Assembly (NCBI GenBank): GCA_023150375.1
Contig: JAKLLA010000005.1
Coordinates: 62,001-126,000, forward strand
DNA: 64,000 nucleotides
Direction of reading: 5' to 3'
Origin: Burkholderiaceae bacterium
GTDB taxonomy: Bacteria; Pseudomonadota; Gammaproteobacteria; Burkholderiales; Burkholderiaceae_C
Shown here: positions 27,768 through 34,873 of the stretch, in pieces
How the letters are laid out: each line of letters begins with the position of its first letter
Position numbering within the stretch: the first letter of the stretch is position 1
Program-made: the position numbers and the translations under genes
Notes under the pieces: model-generated
Told to the model about the DNA's origin: nothing
Seen by the model: only the letters and a program-made list of their open reading frames with translations
Database searches by the model: none

Positions 27768-28958
27768 ATGCGAACCGGTGCGCTTGCGCGCTTCACCATC
27801 CTCGATGCCACCCGCGTGCGTGCCGGCCCGACCGCGGTGCGGGTCTTCGCCGACCAGGGCGCGCGGGTCATCAAGCTCGAGATCCCGCCCGGTGCGCCCG
27901 GCGGCGACGACATGATCGGCGGGCGCGAGCACAACCGCGCCGACTACGAGAACCTGCACCGCAACAAGGAGAGCCTGACGCTCAACATGAAGGCGCCGGA
28001 AGGCCGCGCCATCCTGCACGAGCTGGTGCGGCGCGCCGACGTCTTCATCGAGAACTACCGGCCCGACGTCAAGTACCGCCTGGGCATCGGCCCGGACGAG
28101 CTGCGCGCCATCAACCCGCGGCTGGTCTACGCCAGCATCTCCGGTTTCGGCCAGGATGGGCCCTACGCGAACTGGCCGGGCTTCGACTCGATCGCCCAGG
28201 GCATGGGCGGGCTGATGAGCGTCACCGGCCGCCCCGGCGAAGGGCCGATGCGCGTGGGCATCCCGCTGGCGGACCTGTGCGCCGGCCACTTCTGCGCCCA
28301 GGGCATCCTCAGTGCGCTGCTGGAGCGTGAGGTGTCCGGCGAGGGCCAGTGGGTGCAGACCTCGCTGCTGGAGTCGCAGATCGCGATGCTGGACTTCCAG
28401 GCTGCGCAGTGGCTGATCGACCGCAAGGTGCCCCAGCAGCACGGCAACGAGCACCCGCTGACGGTGCCCACCGGCGTGTTCAAGACGGCCGACGGCTATC
28501 TGAACCTGGCGGCCATCGGCAACACGATGTGGCGGCGCCTGTGCGAGGCGCTGGAGCTGCCCGAGCTGGCCGCCGACCCCACGCTGGGCAGCGACCCGCA
28601 GCGCTGCGCCCAGCGCGAGCGGGTCAACGGCGCGATCGGCGCGGCCTTCCTGAAGCGTACGACGGCCGAGTGGACCGAGCGCCTGCTGAAGGCTGGTGTG
28701 CCCTGCGGGCCGATCCACCGCATCGACGAGGTCTTTGCCGACCCGCAGGTGCAGCACCTGGGCATCACCTGGCCGATGCAGCACCCGCAGATGGGCGAGG
28801 TGTCGCTGGTGGGCCAGCCCTTCCGCCTCTCGCGCAGCGTGCGGGCGGCGCAGCCGACACCGGCGCCTCATCAGGGCGACCAGACCGACGCGATCCTGCG
28901 CGAGCTGGGCTACGACGATGCGCGCATCGCCGAGCTGCGCGGCAAGCTGGTGGTCTGA
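27768..28958 (+). CDS. CaiB/BaiF-family (class III) CoA-transferase
   Basis: A 396-residue family III CoA-transferase. FADQGARVIKLEIPP, HRNKESLTLNMKAPEGRAIL and VFIENYRPDVKYRLGIG are family signatures. The catalytic Asp is in the GFDSIAQGMGGLMSVTG block. Such enzymes move CoA between carboxylic acids, for example from succinyl-CoA or an end-product CoA to the incoming substrate. It could activate the pathway acid in addition to the NDP-forming ligase. GGGAGA precedes ATG 27768, 43 bases after the OB-fold gene. Confidence 0.93.
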   Translation: MRTGALARFTILDATRVRAGPTAVRVFADQGARVIKLEIPPGAPGGDDMIGGREHNRADYENLHRNKESLTLNMKAPEGRAILHELVRRADVFIENYRPDVKYRLGIGPDELRAINPRLVYASISGFGQDGPYANWPGFDSIAQGMGGLMSVTGRPGEGPMRVGIPLADLCAGHFCAQGILSALLEREVSGEGQWVQTSLLESQIAMLDFQAAQWLIDRKVPQQHGNEHPLTVPTGVFKTADGYLNLAAIGNTMWRRLCEALELPELAADPTLGSDPQRCAQRERVNGAIGAAFLKRTTAEWTERLLKAGVPCGPIHRIDEVFADPQVQHLGITWPMQHPQMGEVSLVGQPFRLSRSVRAAQPTPAPHQGDQTDAILRELGYDDARIAELRGKLVV

Positions 28959-28974
28959 CAGGAAAGGACATCCC

Positions 28975-30081
28975 ATGGCCCGACTCGTTGCCGCCTTCGG
29001 CGCCTCGCACAGCATCATGCTGGTCTCGCAGCGCGAGGACTGGATGCACGGCTTCCGTGCCATCGACCCGAAAAACCCCTTTCTCTTCGACAAGCGCGGT
29101 GAGAAGACGGACTATGCGGCGCTGCTGGCCGCCACGCCGCCCGGCGCCGCCGAGGCGCTGGCCTCACCCGAGGTGATGAGTGCGCGCTACGACCAGGCCG
29201 AGGCCGCGATGGACACACTGCGCGAGCGCATCCACGCCGCGCGGCTGGACGTGCTGCTGATCGTCGGCGACGACCAGACGGAGCTGTTTCGCACCACCCA
29301 CAACCCCTCGATCGCGATCTACTGGGGCGAGACGATCCGCAACACGAAGCGCGAGCCGGCCTCGCCATCGGACGCCTGGGTCAAGAGCGCGCGCATGTGG
29401 CGCCACGAGCCCGAGGCGGACCGCGACTACCCCGTCAAGAGCGATCTGGCGCAGTGGCTGATCCGCCAGCTCTGCGACCGCGACTTCGACATCGCCGCGC
29501 TCGACGGGCTGGAGCCCGGCCAGTTCGAGGGCCACGCCTTCCAGTTCATCCACCGCCGCCTGCTTCAAGGGGGCCCCTGGGCGTCGGGTACGACGCCCGC
29601 CCCCCGAGGGGGCAGCGGGCCGATCTTGGGGCGGCCCGGCGATCGACCCGAAGGGGGCAACGTCCCGGCCGACCCCATGACGCCGGTGATCCCGGTGATC
29701 CTGAACACCTTCGACCCACCCAACCAGCCCACGCCGCGACGCTGCGTTCAACTCGGTGCGGCGCTGCGCGATCTGATCGCCGCCTGGCCCGAGGACCTGC
29801 GCGTGGGCGTGATCGCCTCGGGTGGCCTGAGCCACTTCGTGGTGGACGAGGCGCTCGACCAGCAGGTGCTCGACGCGATCCGCCGCAAGGACGGCGCGGC
29901 GCTGGCCGCGCTGGACCCCAAGCGCCTGCAGGCCGGCAGCAGCGAGATCCGCAACTGGATCGTCGTCGGCGAGCTGGCCCGCGACCTTGACCTGGACCAG
30001 GTCGAGTACATCCCCGCCTACCGCAGCCCGGCCCTGACCGGCACCGGGCTGGCGTTTGCCAGTTGGAAAACCCTGGAGTAG
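28975..30081 (+). CDS. LigB-family class III extradiol dioxygenase with an in-frame repeat insertion
   Basis: A 368-residue protein related to LigB/3-O-methylgallate dioxygenases. The first iron His is in AFGASHSIMLV; the catalytic His in IASGGLSHFVVD; the iron Glu in AGSSEIRNW. The position of LigB His61 reads Gln (IVGDDQTELF), which I believe is a feature of the DesZ-like branch. Between FIHRRLLQ and MTPVIPVILNTF lies about 35 residues of Gly/Pro-rich sequence (GGPWASGTTPAPRGGSG and following) encoded by repeat R3. This is probably a surface-loop insertion. Expected reaction: meta-type cleavage of a catechol/gallate-like acid. GGAAAGGA precedes ATG 28975. Confidence 0.85.
   Translation: MARLVAAFGASHSIMLVSQREDWMHGFRAIDPKNPFLFDKRGEKTDYAALLAATPPGAAEALASPEVMSARYDQAEAAMDTLRERIHAARLDVLLIVGDDQTELFRTTHNPSIAIYWGETIRNTKREPASPSDAWVKSARMWRHEPEADRDYPVKSDLAQWLIRQLCDRDFDIAALDGLEPGQFEGHAFQFIHRRLLQGGPWASGTTPAPRGGSGPILGRPGDRPEGGNVPADPMTPVIPVILNTFDPPNQPTPRRCVQLGAALRDLIAAWPEDLRVGVIASGGLSHFVVDEALDQQVLDAIRRKDGAALAALDPKRLQAGSSEIRNWIVVGELARDLDLDQVEYIPAYRSPALTGTGLAFASWKTLE
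29572..29646 (-). repeat. Island repeat copy R3, inverted and inside the dioxygenase ORF
   Basis: Read on the minus strand, this segment begins CGATCGCCGGGCCGCCCCAA and continues through GGCCCG to CCCCCTCGGGGGG. This is clearly related to R1/R2, with some indels. It keeps the reading frame of the plus-strand dioxygenase gene and encodes most of a non-conserved 35-residue loop. No stop codon is introduced. Confidence 0.7.
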
Positions 30082-30087
30082 CACGAC

Positions 30088-30858
30088 ATGTCGATCCAGA
30101 ACGAAGAGCGGTCCGAGCGCCGGGCCGCTCCCAAGCCGGACCGCATCCCCTCGGGGGATCGGCCGACGTACCCGGCGGTCGAGGGGCTCGTGAAGCGCCT
30201 GCGCCGGCTCGACGCCTGCGCGGTCTCCGATGCCCTCGACAAACTCGGCTTGGCCGGCGCCGTCACCGGCCTGCCGCTGCGCAGCGCCGGCCCGGGCGGC
30301 GCCAGCCGCATCGCCGGCCGGGCCGTGACGATGAAGGTCGGCCCCGGTACGCCGCCGCCCGGCCCGCCGAAGCACCTGGGCTGCACCGCGATCGAGCTGG
30401 CCGGTGCGGACGACCTGATCGTCGTCGAGCAACGCAGCGGTGTCGAAGCCGGCTGCTGGGGCGGCCTGCTGACGCTGGGCGCCAAGGTGCGCGGCATCGC
30501 CGGCGTGGTGGCCGACGGGCCGCTGCGCGACGTGGACGAGGCCATCGCCTACGAGTTCCCGATCTACGCCCGCTGCCTGACCTCGCGCACCGCGCGCGGC
30601 CGGGTGGTGGAGCTGGGCACGCAGGTGCCGGTGGTGATCGGCGACGCGCAGGCCGGCGGCCAGGCCACCGTACACCCCGGCGACTACCTGCTGGCCGACC
30701 GCAGCGCGGTGATCGTGATCGCCGCCGCGGACATCGAGCGCGTGCTGGACGCCGCCGAGCAGATCGTCGCCAAGGAGGCGGCGATGGCCAAGGCGATTCT
30801 TTCCGGCACCCCCATCGGTCAGGTGATGGGTGGCAACTACGAACACATGTTGAAGTAG
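30088..30858 (+). CDS. RraA/CHA-aldolase-family protein 1, with repeat-encoded N-terminus
   Basis: A 256-residue protein from ATG 30088. The family core starts near residue 35 (KRLRRLDACAVSDALDKLG). The conserved Arg-Asp of the aldolase site is in GAKVRGIAGVVADGPLRDVD. The C-terminal GDYLLADRSAVIVIAAADIE is also typical. Residues 10-34 come from repeat R2. GTG 30190 would give a 222-residue protein of normal family length, preceded by the repeat's GAGGGG; ATG 30088 has TGGAG nine bases upstream. Likely a class II pyruvate-type aldolase or oxaloacetate decarboxylase acting on ring-cleavage products. Confidence 0.87.
   Translation: MSIQNEERSERRAAPKPDRIPSGDRPTYPAVEGLVKRLRRLDACAVSDALDKLGLAGAVTGLPLRSAGPGGASRIAGRAVTMKVGPGTPPPGPPKHLGCTAIELAGADDLIVVEQRSGVEAGCWGGLLTLGAKVRGIAGVVADGPLRDVDEAIAYEFPIYARCLTSRTARGRVVELGTQVPVVIGDAQAGGQATVHPGDYLLADRSAVIVIAAADIERVLDAAEQIVAKEAAMAKAILSGTPIGQVMGGNYEHMLK
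30113..30188 (+). repeat. Island repeat copy R2 (76 bases)
   Basis: It aligns gap-free with R1 (offset 2863 bases), about 87 percent identical by hand count. Mismatches cluster in the last third, before the shared closing CGAGGGGCT. In both copies the plus-strand frame reads ERRAAPKP-x-RIPSG. The closing GAGGGG is three bases before GTG 30190. Confidence 0.8.
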
Positions 30859-30945
30859 GCCCACCCCCGTAGCGGCTCACGCCGCTCCCCCTCGAGGGGG
30901 AGACACCAGCAGCCCGGCCGAGCCGGATCTGCGGTGTCCGCTGGA
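30859..30945 (+). repeat. Second-type GC-rich palindromic repeat between the aldolase-family genes
   Basis: The spacer between two aldolase-family genes contains GCTCCCCCTCGAGGGGGAG, a near-perfect palindrome, then ACACCAGCAGCCCGGCCGAG and a TCCGCTGG end. The layout resembles Burkholderiales REP-like elements. No gene or T-tract lies in it. It may act as an mRNA stabiliser within the operon. Confidence 0.55.
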
Positions 30946-30971
30946 TGAAAACCGACGAAAAGGAACTGGAG

Positions 30972-31631
30972 ATGACTGAACAGGACCCCAACGTGGCGCG
31001 CGCCGCGAAACTCGACACCGCCACGCTCTCCGACGCGCTGGACAAGCACGGCATCGCCGGTCAGTGCTACCGCATCCAGGGCCGCGACCCGGCCTTCCGC
31101 ATGACCGGGCGTGCCTGGACGCTGCTCTACGGCCCCGGCGGCAAGCCCTGCGGCACGGTGGGCGACTACATCGACGACGTGCCACCCGGCAGCATCGTGG
31201 TGCTGGACAACGGCGGTCGCGACAACGCCACCGTCTGGGGCGACATCCTCACCGAGATCGCGCACCGCCGCGGCATCGCCGGCACGCTGATCGACGGTGT
31301 CTGCCGCGACACCGCGCTGTGCCGCCAGCTCGGTTACCCCATCTTCAGCAAGGCGCACTGGATGCGCACCGGCAAGGACCGCGTGCAGGTGGAGGCCACC
31401 TGCGTGCCGGTGAACATCGGCGACGCCCGCGTGGCGCCGGGCGACATCGTGCGCGGCGACGCCGACGGCGTGGTCGTGATCCCCAAGGAGCACGAGGCCG
31501 CGGTGCTCGATACCGCCGAGGCCATCGAGGTGGCAGAAGAGGCCATCCGCAAGGCGGTGCGCGGCGGCATGCGGCTGGACGAGGCGCGCAAGCAGTTCAA
31601 GTACCACCAGCTGCAGACCCGCCAGGAGTGA
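30972..31631 (+). CDS. RraA/CHA-aldolase-family protein 2
   Basis: A 219-residue protein starting MTEQDPNVARAAKLDTATLS. The aldolase-family metal/substrate motif is HRRGIAGTLIDGVCRDTALC (conserved Arg-Asp), and GDIVRGDADGVVVIPKEHEA is the family C-terminal strand. AAAAGGAACT precedes ATG 30972; an ATG at 30945 adds nine residues but lies at the repeat boundary. It diverges from both neighbours of the same family, so the three probably have different roles, for example aldolase, decarboxylase or tautomerase-like. Confidence 0.88.
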   Translation: MTEQDPNVARAAKLDTATLSDALDKHGIAGQCYRIQGRDPAFRMTGRAWTLLYGPGGKPCGTVGDYIDDVPPGSIVVLDNGGRDNATVWGDILTEIAHRRGIAGTLIDGVCRDTALCRQLGYPIFSKAHWMRTGKDRVQVEATCVPVNIGDARVAPGDIVRGDADGVVVIPKEHEAAVLDTAEAIEVAEEAIRKAVRGGMRLDEARKQFKYHQLQTRQE

Positions 31632-31633
31632 GC

Positions 31634-32299
31634 ATGAGCGCCCGATTCGACTGGTCCACCACCACCCGGGCCGATGCGCCGCGGGTGAGCGGCGACCTCG
31701 TGGCCGCCGCACGTGGCCTGCCCACCGCCACCCTGCACGAGGCTGGCGGCAAGATCGGCGCGCTGCCTTCGGCGCTGAGGCCCATCGCGCCGGGCATGCG
31801 GGTCTGCGGCCCGGCGCTGACGGTGCATTCGCCCGGCGGCGACAACCTCTGGCTGCACCGCGCGCTGGACGTGGCGCGGCCCGGCGACGTGATGGTGGTC
31901 TACGCCAGCGGCGTGTACGAACACGGCTACTGGGGCGAGATCATGGCCACGATGGCGCAGGCCCGTGGCGTGGCCGGCCTGGTGATCGACGGCGGCGTGC
32001 GCGACTCGACGCTGCTGGCCGAGATGGGCTTCCCGGTGTTCGCCCGCGGCCTGTGCATCCGCGGCACCGGCAAGGACTTCGGCGCCACCGGCTGGATCAA
32101 CCACCCGATCCGCCTGGGCGAGGTCACGGTGGACGGCGGCGACCTGATCGTCGGCGATGCGGATGGCGTCGTCGCCATCCCCCGTGCGCGGGCGGCCGAA
32201 GTGATCGAGAAGTCGATTCAGCGCGAGGCCGACGAGGCGGCGATCCTGGCCCGGCTGCGCGCGGGCGAATCGACCTTGGACGTGTATGGCTGGCGCTGA
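31634..32299 (+). CDS. 4-carboxy-4-hydroxy-2-oxoadipate aldolase-like protein (LigK/GalC-like)
   Basis: The 221-residue third member of the tandem. It matches LigK best as I recall that sequence: LPTATLHEAGGKIGALPSAL, the GGDNLWLHRAL segment, ARGVAGLVIDGGVRDS (Arg-Asp site) and the C-terminal ESTLDVYGWR. LigK splits 4-carboxy-4-hydroxy-2-oxoadipate into pyruvate and oxaloacetate, the step after LigJ. It lies 2 bases after family member 2 and overlaps the crotonase start by 14 bases. Confidence 0.88.
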   Translation: MSARFDWSTTTRADAPRVSGDLVAAARGLPTATLHEAGGKIGALPSALRPIAPGMRVCGPALTVHSPGGDNLWLHRALDVARPGDVMVVYASGVYEHGYWGEIMATMAQARGVAGLVIDGGVRDSTLLAEMGFPVFARGLCIRGTGKDFGATGWINHPIRLGEVTVDGGDLIVGDADGVVAIPRARAAEVIEKSIQREADEAAILARLRAGESTLDVYGWR

Positions 32300-33092
32300 C
32301 TCCGACCTCACCGCCGACTCCTCGGCCGGCCTGCCGTCGCTCGCCATCGACGGCCGCATCGCCACGATCACGCTGCGTCGCCCGCAGGTGGCCAACCTGC
32401 TGGAGCTGGAGGACCTGGCGGCACTGGATGAGCACCTCGCCACGGTCAACGCCCGCCAGGAGGTGCGGGTGCTGCGCCTGCAGGCCGAGGGCCGGCACTT
32501 CTGCAGCGGCTTCAACATCGGCCGGGTGCGGGGCGCGGATGCGGCCGCCGCCGGCACGCGCTTCGAGGCGCTGTCCGAGGCCATCGAGGCCGCCCGCCCG
32601 GTCACGGTGGCCGTGCTGCAGGGCGGCGTCTACGGCGGCGCCACCGACCTGGCGCTGGCCTGTGACTTCCGCCTCGGTACCCCGGCCAGCGAGTGGCGGG
32701 TGCCCGCGGCTCGCCTGGGGCTGCACTACTACCGCGGCGGGCTGGCGCGCTACGTCAGCCGCCTCGGGCTGCAGACCACGCGGCGGGTGATGCTGGCGGC
32801 CGAGACCTTCGACGCCGCGGCGATGCGGGGCGCCGGCATGCTCGACCGGATCGTGCCGTCCGCCGAGCTGGCCCATGAAGTGGAGGCCTTCTGCGCCCAG
32901 CTGGCCGGCATGGCGCCCTTGGCCCTGCTGGGCATGAAGCGCAGCCTGAACCGCCTCGCCGACGGCCCCCTGGATGCGGCCGCCGAGGCCGACATCGCCG
33001 CCTCCATCGCCCGGGCCGCCGCCTCCGAGGACCTCCAGGAGGGTGCGGCCGCCTGGGCCGCCAAACGCGCGCCGGTGTTCCAGGGGCGTTGA
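32286..33092 (+). CDS. Divergent crotonase-family protein without the canonical Glu pair
   Basis: A 268-residue crotonase fold with the oxyanion-hole segment AEGRHFCSGFNIGRV and GGVYGGATDLALACDFRLG. At the two positions that hold catalytic Glu in enoyl-CoA hydratase the sequence has Asp (GGATDLA) and Ala (VPAARLGLHYYRGG). Simple hydration is therefore doubtful; crotonase relatives also act as hydrolases, decarboxylases, isomerases and C-C lyases. It overlaps the LigK-like gene by 14 bases, so it is in the same operon. Confidence 0.87.
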   Translation: MAGADSDLTADSSAGLPSLAIDGRIATITLRRPQVANLLELEDLAALDEHLATVNARQEVRVLRLQAEGRHFCSGFNIGRVRGADAAAAGTRFEALSEAIEAARPVTVAVLQGGVYGGATDLALACDFRLGTPASEWRVPAARLGLHYYRGGLARYVSRLGLQTTRRVMLAAETFDAAAMRGAGMLDRIVPSAELAHEVEAFCAQLAGMAPLALLGMKRSLNRLADGPLDAAAEADIAASIARAAASEDLQEGAAAWAAKRAPVFQGR

Positions 33093-33106
33093 CGAGACCT
33101 GCTCCC

Positions 33107-34783
33107 ATGACCGCATCGACCTCCAGTGCCGCCGCTTGCAGCTGGGATGCCGAAGCCGACTTCGTCATCGTCGGCGCCGGCACCGCCGGTTGCGTGCTGG
33201 CCAACCGGCTGAGCGCCGACCCGGCGAACCGTGTCGCCCTGATCGAGGCGGGCGGCCCCGACCGCCACCCCTACGTGCGCATGCCGATGGGCTTCCTGAA
33301 GGCCCTGCAGAACCCGGCGCTGACCTGGCAGTTCCAGAGCGAGCCCGAGCCGGCGATGAAGGGCCGGCGCATCCCCATCCCGCGCGGGCGCATCTGGGGC
33401 GGCTCCTCGTCGATCAACGGCATGTTCCACATCCGCGGCCACCGGCGGGACTTCGACGACTGGGCCGCCGCCGGCTGCACCGGCTGGAGCTATGCCGAGG
33501 TGCTGCCCTACTTCCGCCGCAGCGAGACCAGCTGGCGCGGCGACGGCCCCTACCACGGCGGCAGCGGTCCGCTGCAGGTCCACCGCATCGACACCCGCCG
33601 CCTGCTGGCCGAGCCGCTGCGCGAGGCGGCCGCGCGCGCCGGCCACCGTGTCAATGACGACTACGACGGCGAGCACCACGACGGCATCGCCCCTGGCGAG
33701 GTGGCCATCGACCGGCGCGGGCGCCGCCACAGCAGCGCGCGCGCCTACCTGCACCCGGCGCTGCAGCGGCCGAACCTGCAGCCCTTCAGCCACGCCCAGG
33801 TGCAGCGCGTGGTCGTCGAAGGCGGCCGGGCCGTGGGTGTGGAGTTTCTGCAGGGCGGAAAGCGCCGCCGGCTGCGCGCGGCGCGCGAGGTGATCCTCTG
33901 CGGCGGCGCCTATGGCTCGCCCCAGCTGCTGATGCTCTCGGGCATCGGGCCGGGGGCCGACCTGCAGGCGCTGGGCATCGAGGTGGTGAAGCACCTGCCC
34001 GGCGTGGGCGCCAACCTGATCGAGCACCCGCGCATGCCGCTGCAGTTCCGCGCGCGGGGGCCGGTGACCTTCCTGAGCCAGCTGCGCTTCGACCGGGCGG
34101 TGATGAACGTGCTGCGCTGGGCCTTCGCGGGCTCCGGGCCGTTCGCGACGCAGATCTGCTCGGGCACCGTGCTGCTGAAGAGCCAGGCCCAGCTGGACCG
34201 CCCGGACATCCAGCTGCTGTGCAACCCGGTGCGCATCGATGCGCGGATGTGGTTCCCGGGCGTGGTGAACGAGCAGGAGCACTGCTTCTACATCACCGTG
34301 TGCCAGCTCTACGCCAAGAGCCGCGGGCGCGTCAGCCTGCGCTCGGCCGACCCCGCGGTCGCACCTCGCATCGCGCTGAACCTCTTCACCCACCCGGACG
34401 ACCTCGTCAGCATGCGCGAGGGCCTGCGGGCCGCGCGGGCCATCTACCGGCAGATGCCGCAGGCCGCGCTGATCGACCGCGAGACGATCCCCGGCGCGGA
34501 GCTGGAGAGCGACGCCCAGCTGGACGCCGCCATCGCCCAGCTCGGCGGCATCACCCACCACCCGGTGGGCACCTGCGCGATGGGCACCGGGTCGCAGGCG
34601 GTGGTCGACCCCCAGCTGCGCGTGCACGGCGTGGCGGGACTGCGGGTGGTGGACGCCTCGGTGATGCCCTCCATCGTCGGCGGCAACACCAATGCCGCCA
34701 CCCTGATGATCGGCGAGAAGGCCGCGGACCTCATCCTCGGCCGCAGCCTCCCGCCGGCCGCCCTGCCTTCCACTCCCCTTTGA
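33107..34783 (+). CDS. GMC-family FAD oxidoreductase (choline/alcohol dehydrogenase type)
   Basis: A 558-residue flavoenzyme. FVIVGAGTAGCVLANRLS is the FAD Rossmann motif. GRIWGGSSSINGMFHIRGH and GAYGSPQLLMLSGIGPG are the two GMC signatures. Catalytic His is in THHPVGTCAMG, with the partner Asn in VGGNTNAATLMIG. The family oxidises primary alcohols, including aryl alcohols, to aldehydes; the next gene is an aldehyde dehydrogenase, so the two may turn an alcohol into an acid. ATG 33107 is used; an in-frame TTG at 33089 is less likely. Confidence 0.93.
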   Translation: MTASTSSAAACSWDAEADFVIVGAGTAGCVLANRLSADPANRVALIEAGGPDRHPYVRMPMGFLKALQNPALTWQFQSEPEPAMKGRRIPIPRGRIWGGSSSINGMFHIRGHRRDFDDWAAAGCTGWSYAEVLPYFRRSETSWRGDGPYHGGSGPLQVHRIDTRRLLAEPLREAAARAGHRVNDDYDGEHHDGIAPGEVAIDRRGRRHSSARAYLHPALQRPNLQPFSHAQVQRVVVEGGRAVGVEFLQGGKRRRLRAAREVILCGGAYGSPQLLMLSGIGPGADLQALGIEVVKHLPGVGANLIEHPRMPLQFRARGPVTFLSQLRFDRAVMNVLRWAFAGSGPFATQICSGTVLLKSQAQLDRPDIQLLCNPVRIDARMWFPGVVNEQEHCFYITVCQLYAKSRGRVSLRSADPAVAPRIALNLFTHPDDLVSMREGLRAARAIYRQMPQAALIDRETIPGAELESDAQLDAAIAQLGGITHHPVGTCAMGTGSQAVVDPQLRVHGVAGLRVVDASVMPSIVGGNTNAATLMIGEKAADLILGRSLPPAALPSTPL

Positions 34784-34858
34784 AAAGGGGGCGGGGCGAT
34801 CTTTCCCTCGCTGCCGAACACCCGATTCCCTCACCCCCCTTTTGCCAGAGGGGGCGAA
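34770..34858. repeat. Paired C-tract/G-tract palindromes between GMC and ALDH genes
   Basis: Two imperfect palindromes, ACTCCCCTTTGAAAAGGGGG and CACCCCCCTTTTGCCAGAGG with GGG after it, lie 30-40 bases apart in the 90-base spacer. They resemble widespread CCCCTTT/AAAGGGG intergenic elements of Burkholderiales. The ALDH ribosome binding site CCAGGAG follows. Confidence 0.5.
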
Positions 34859-34873
34859 TGCCAGGAGCTGCCG

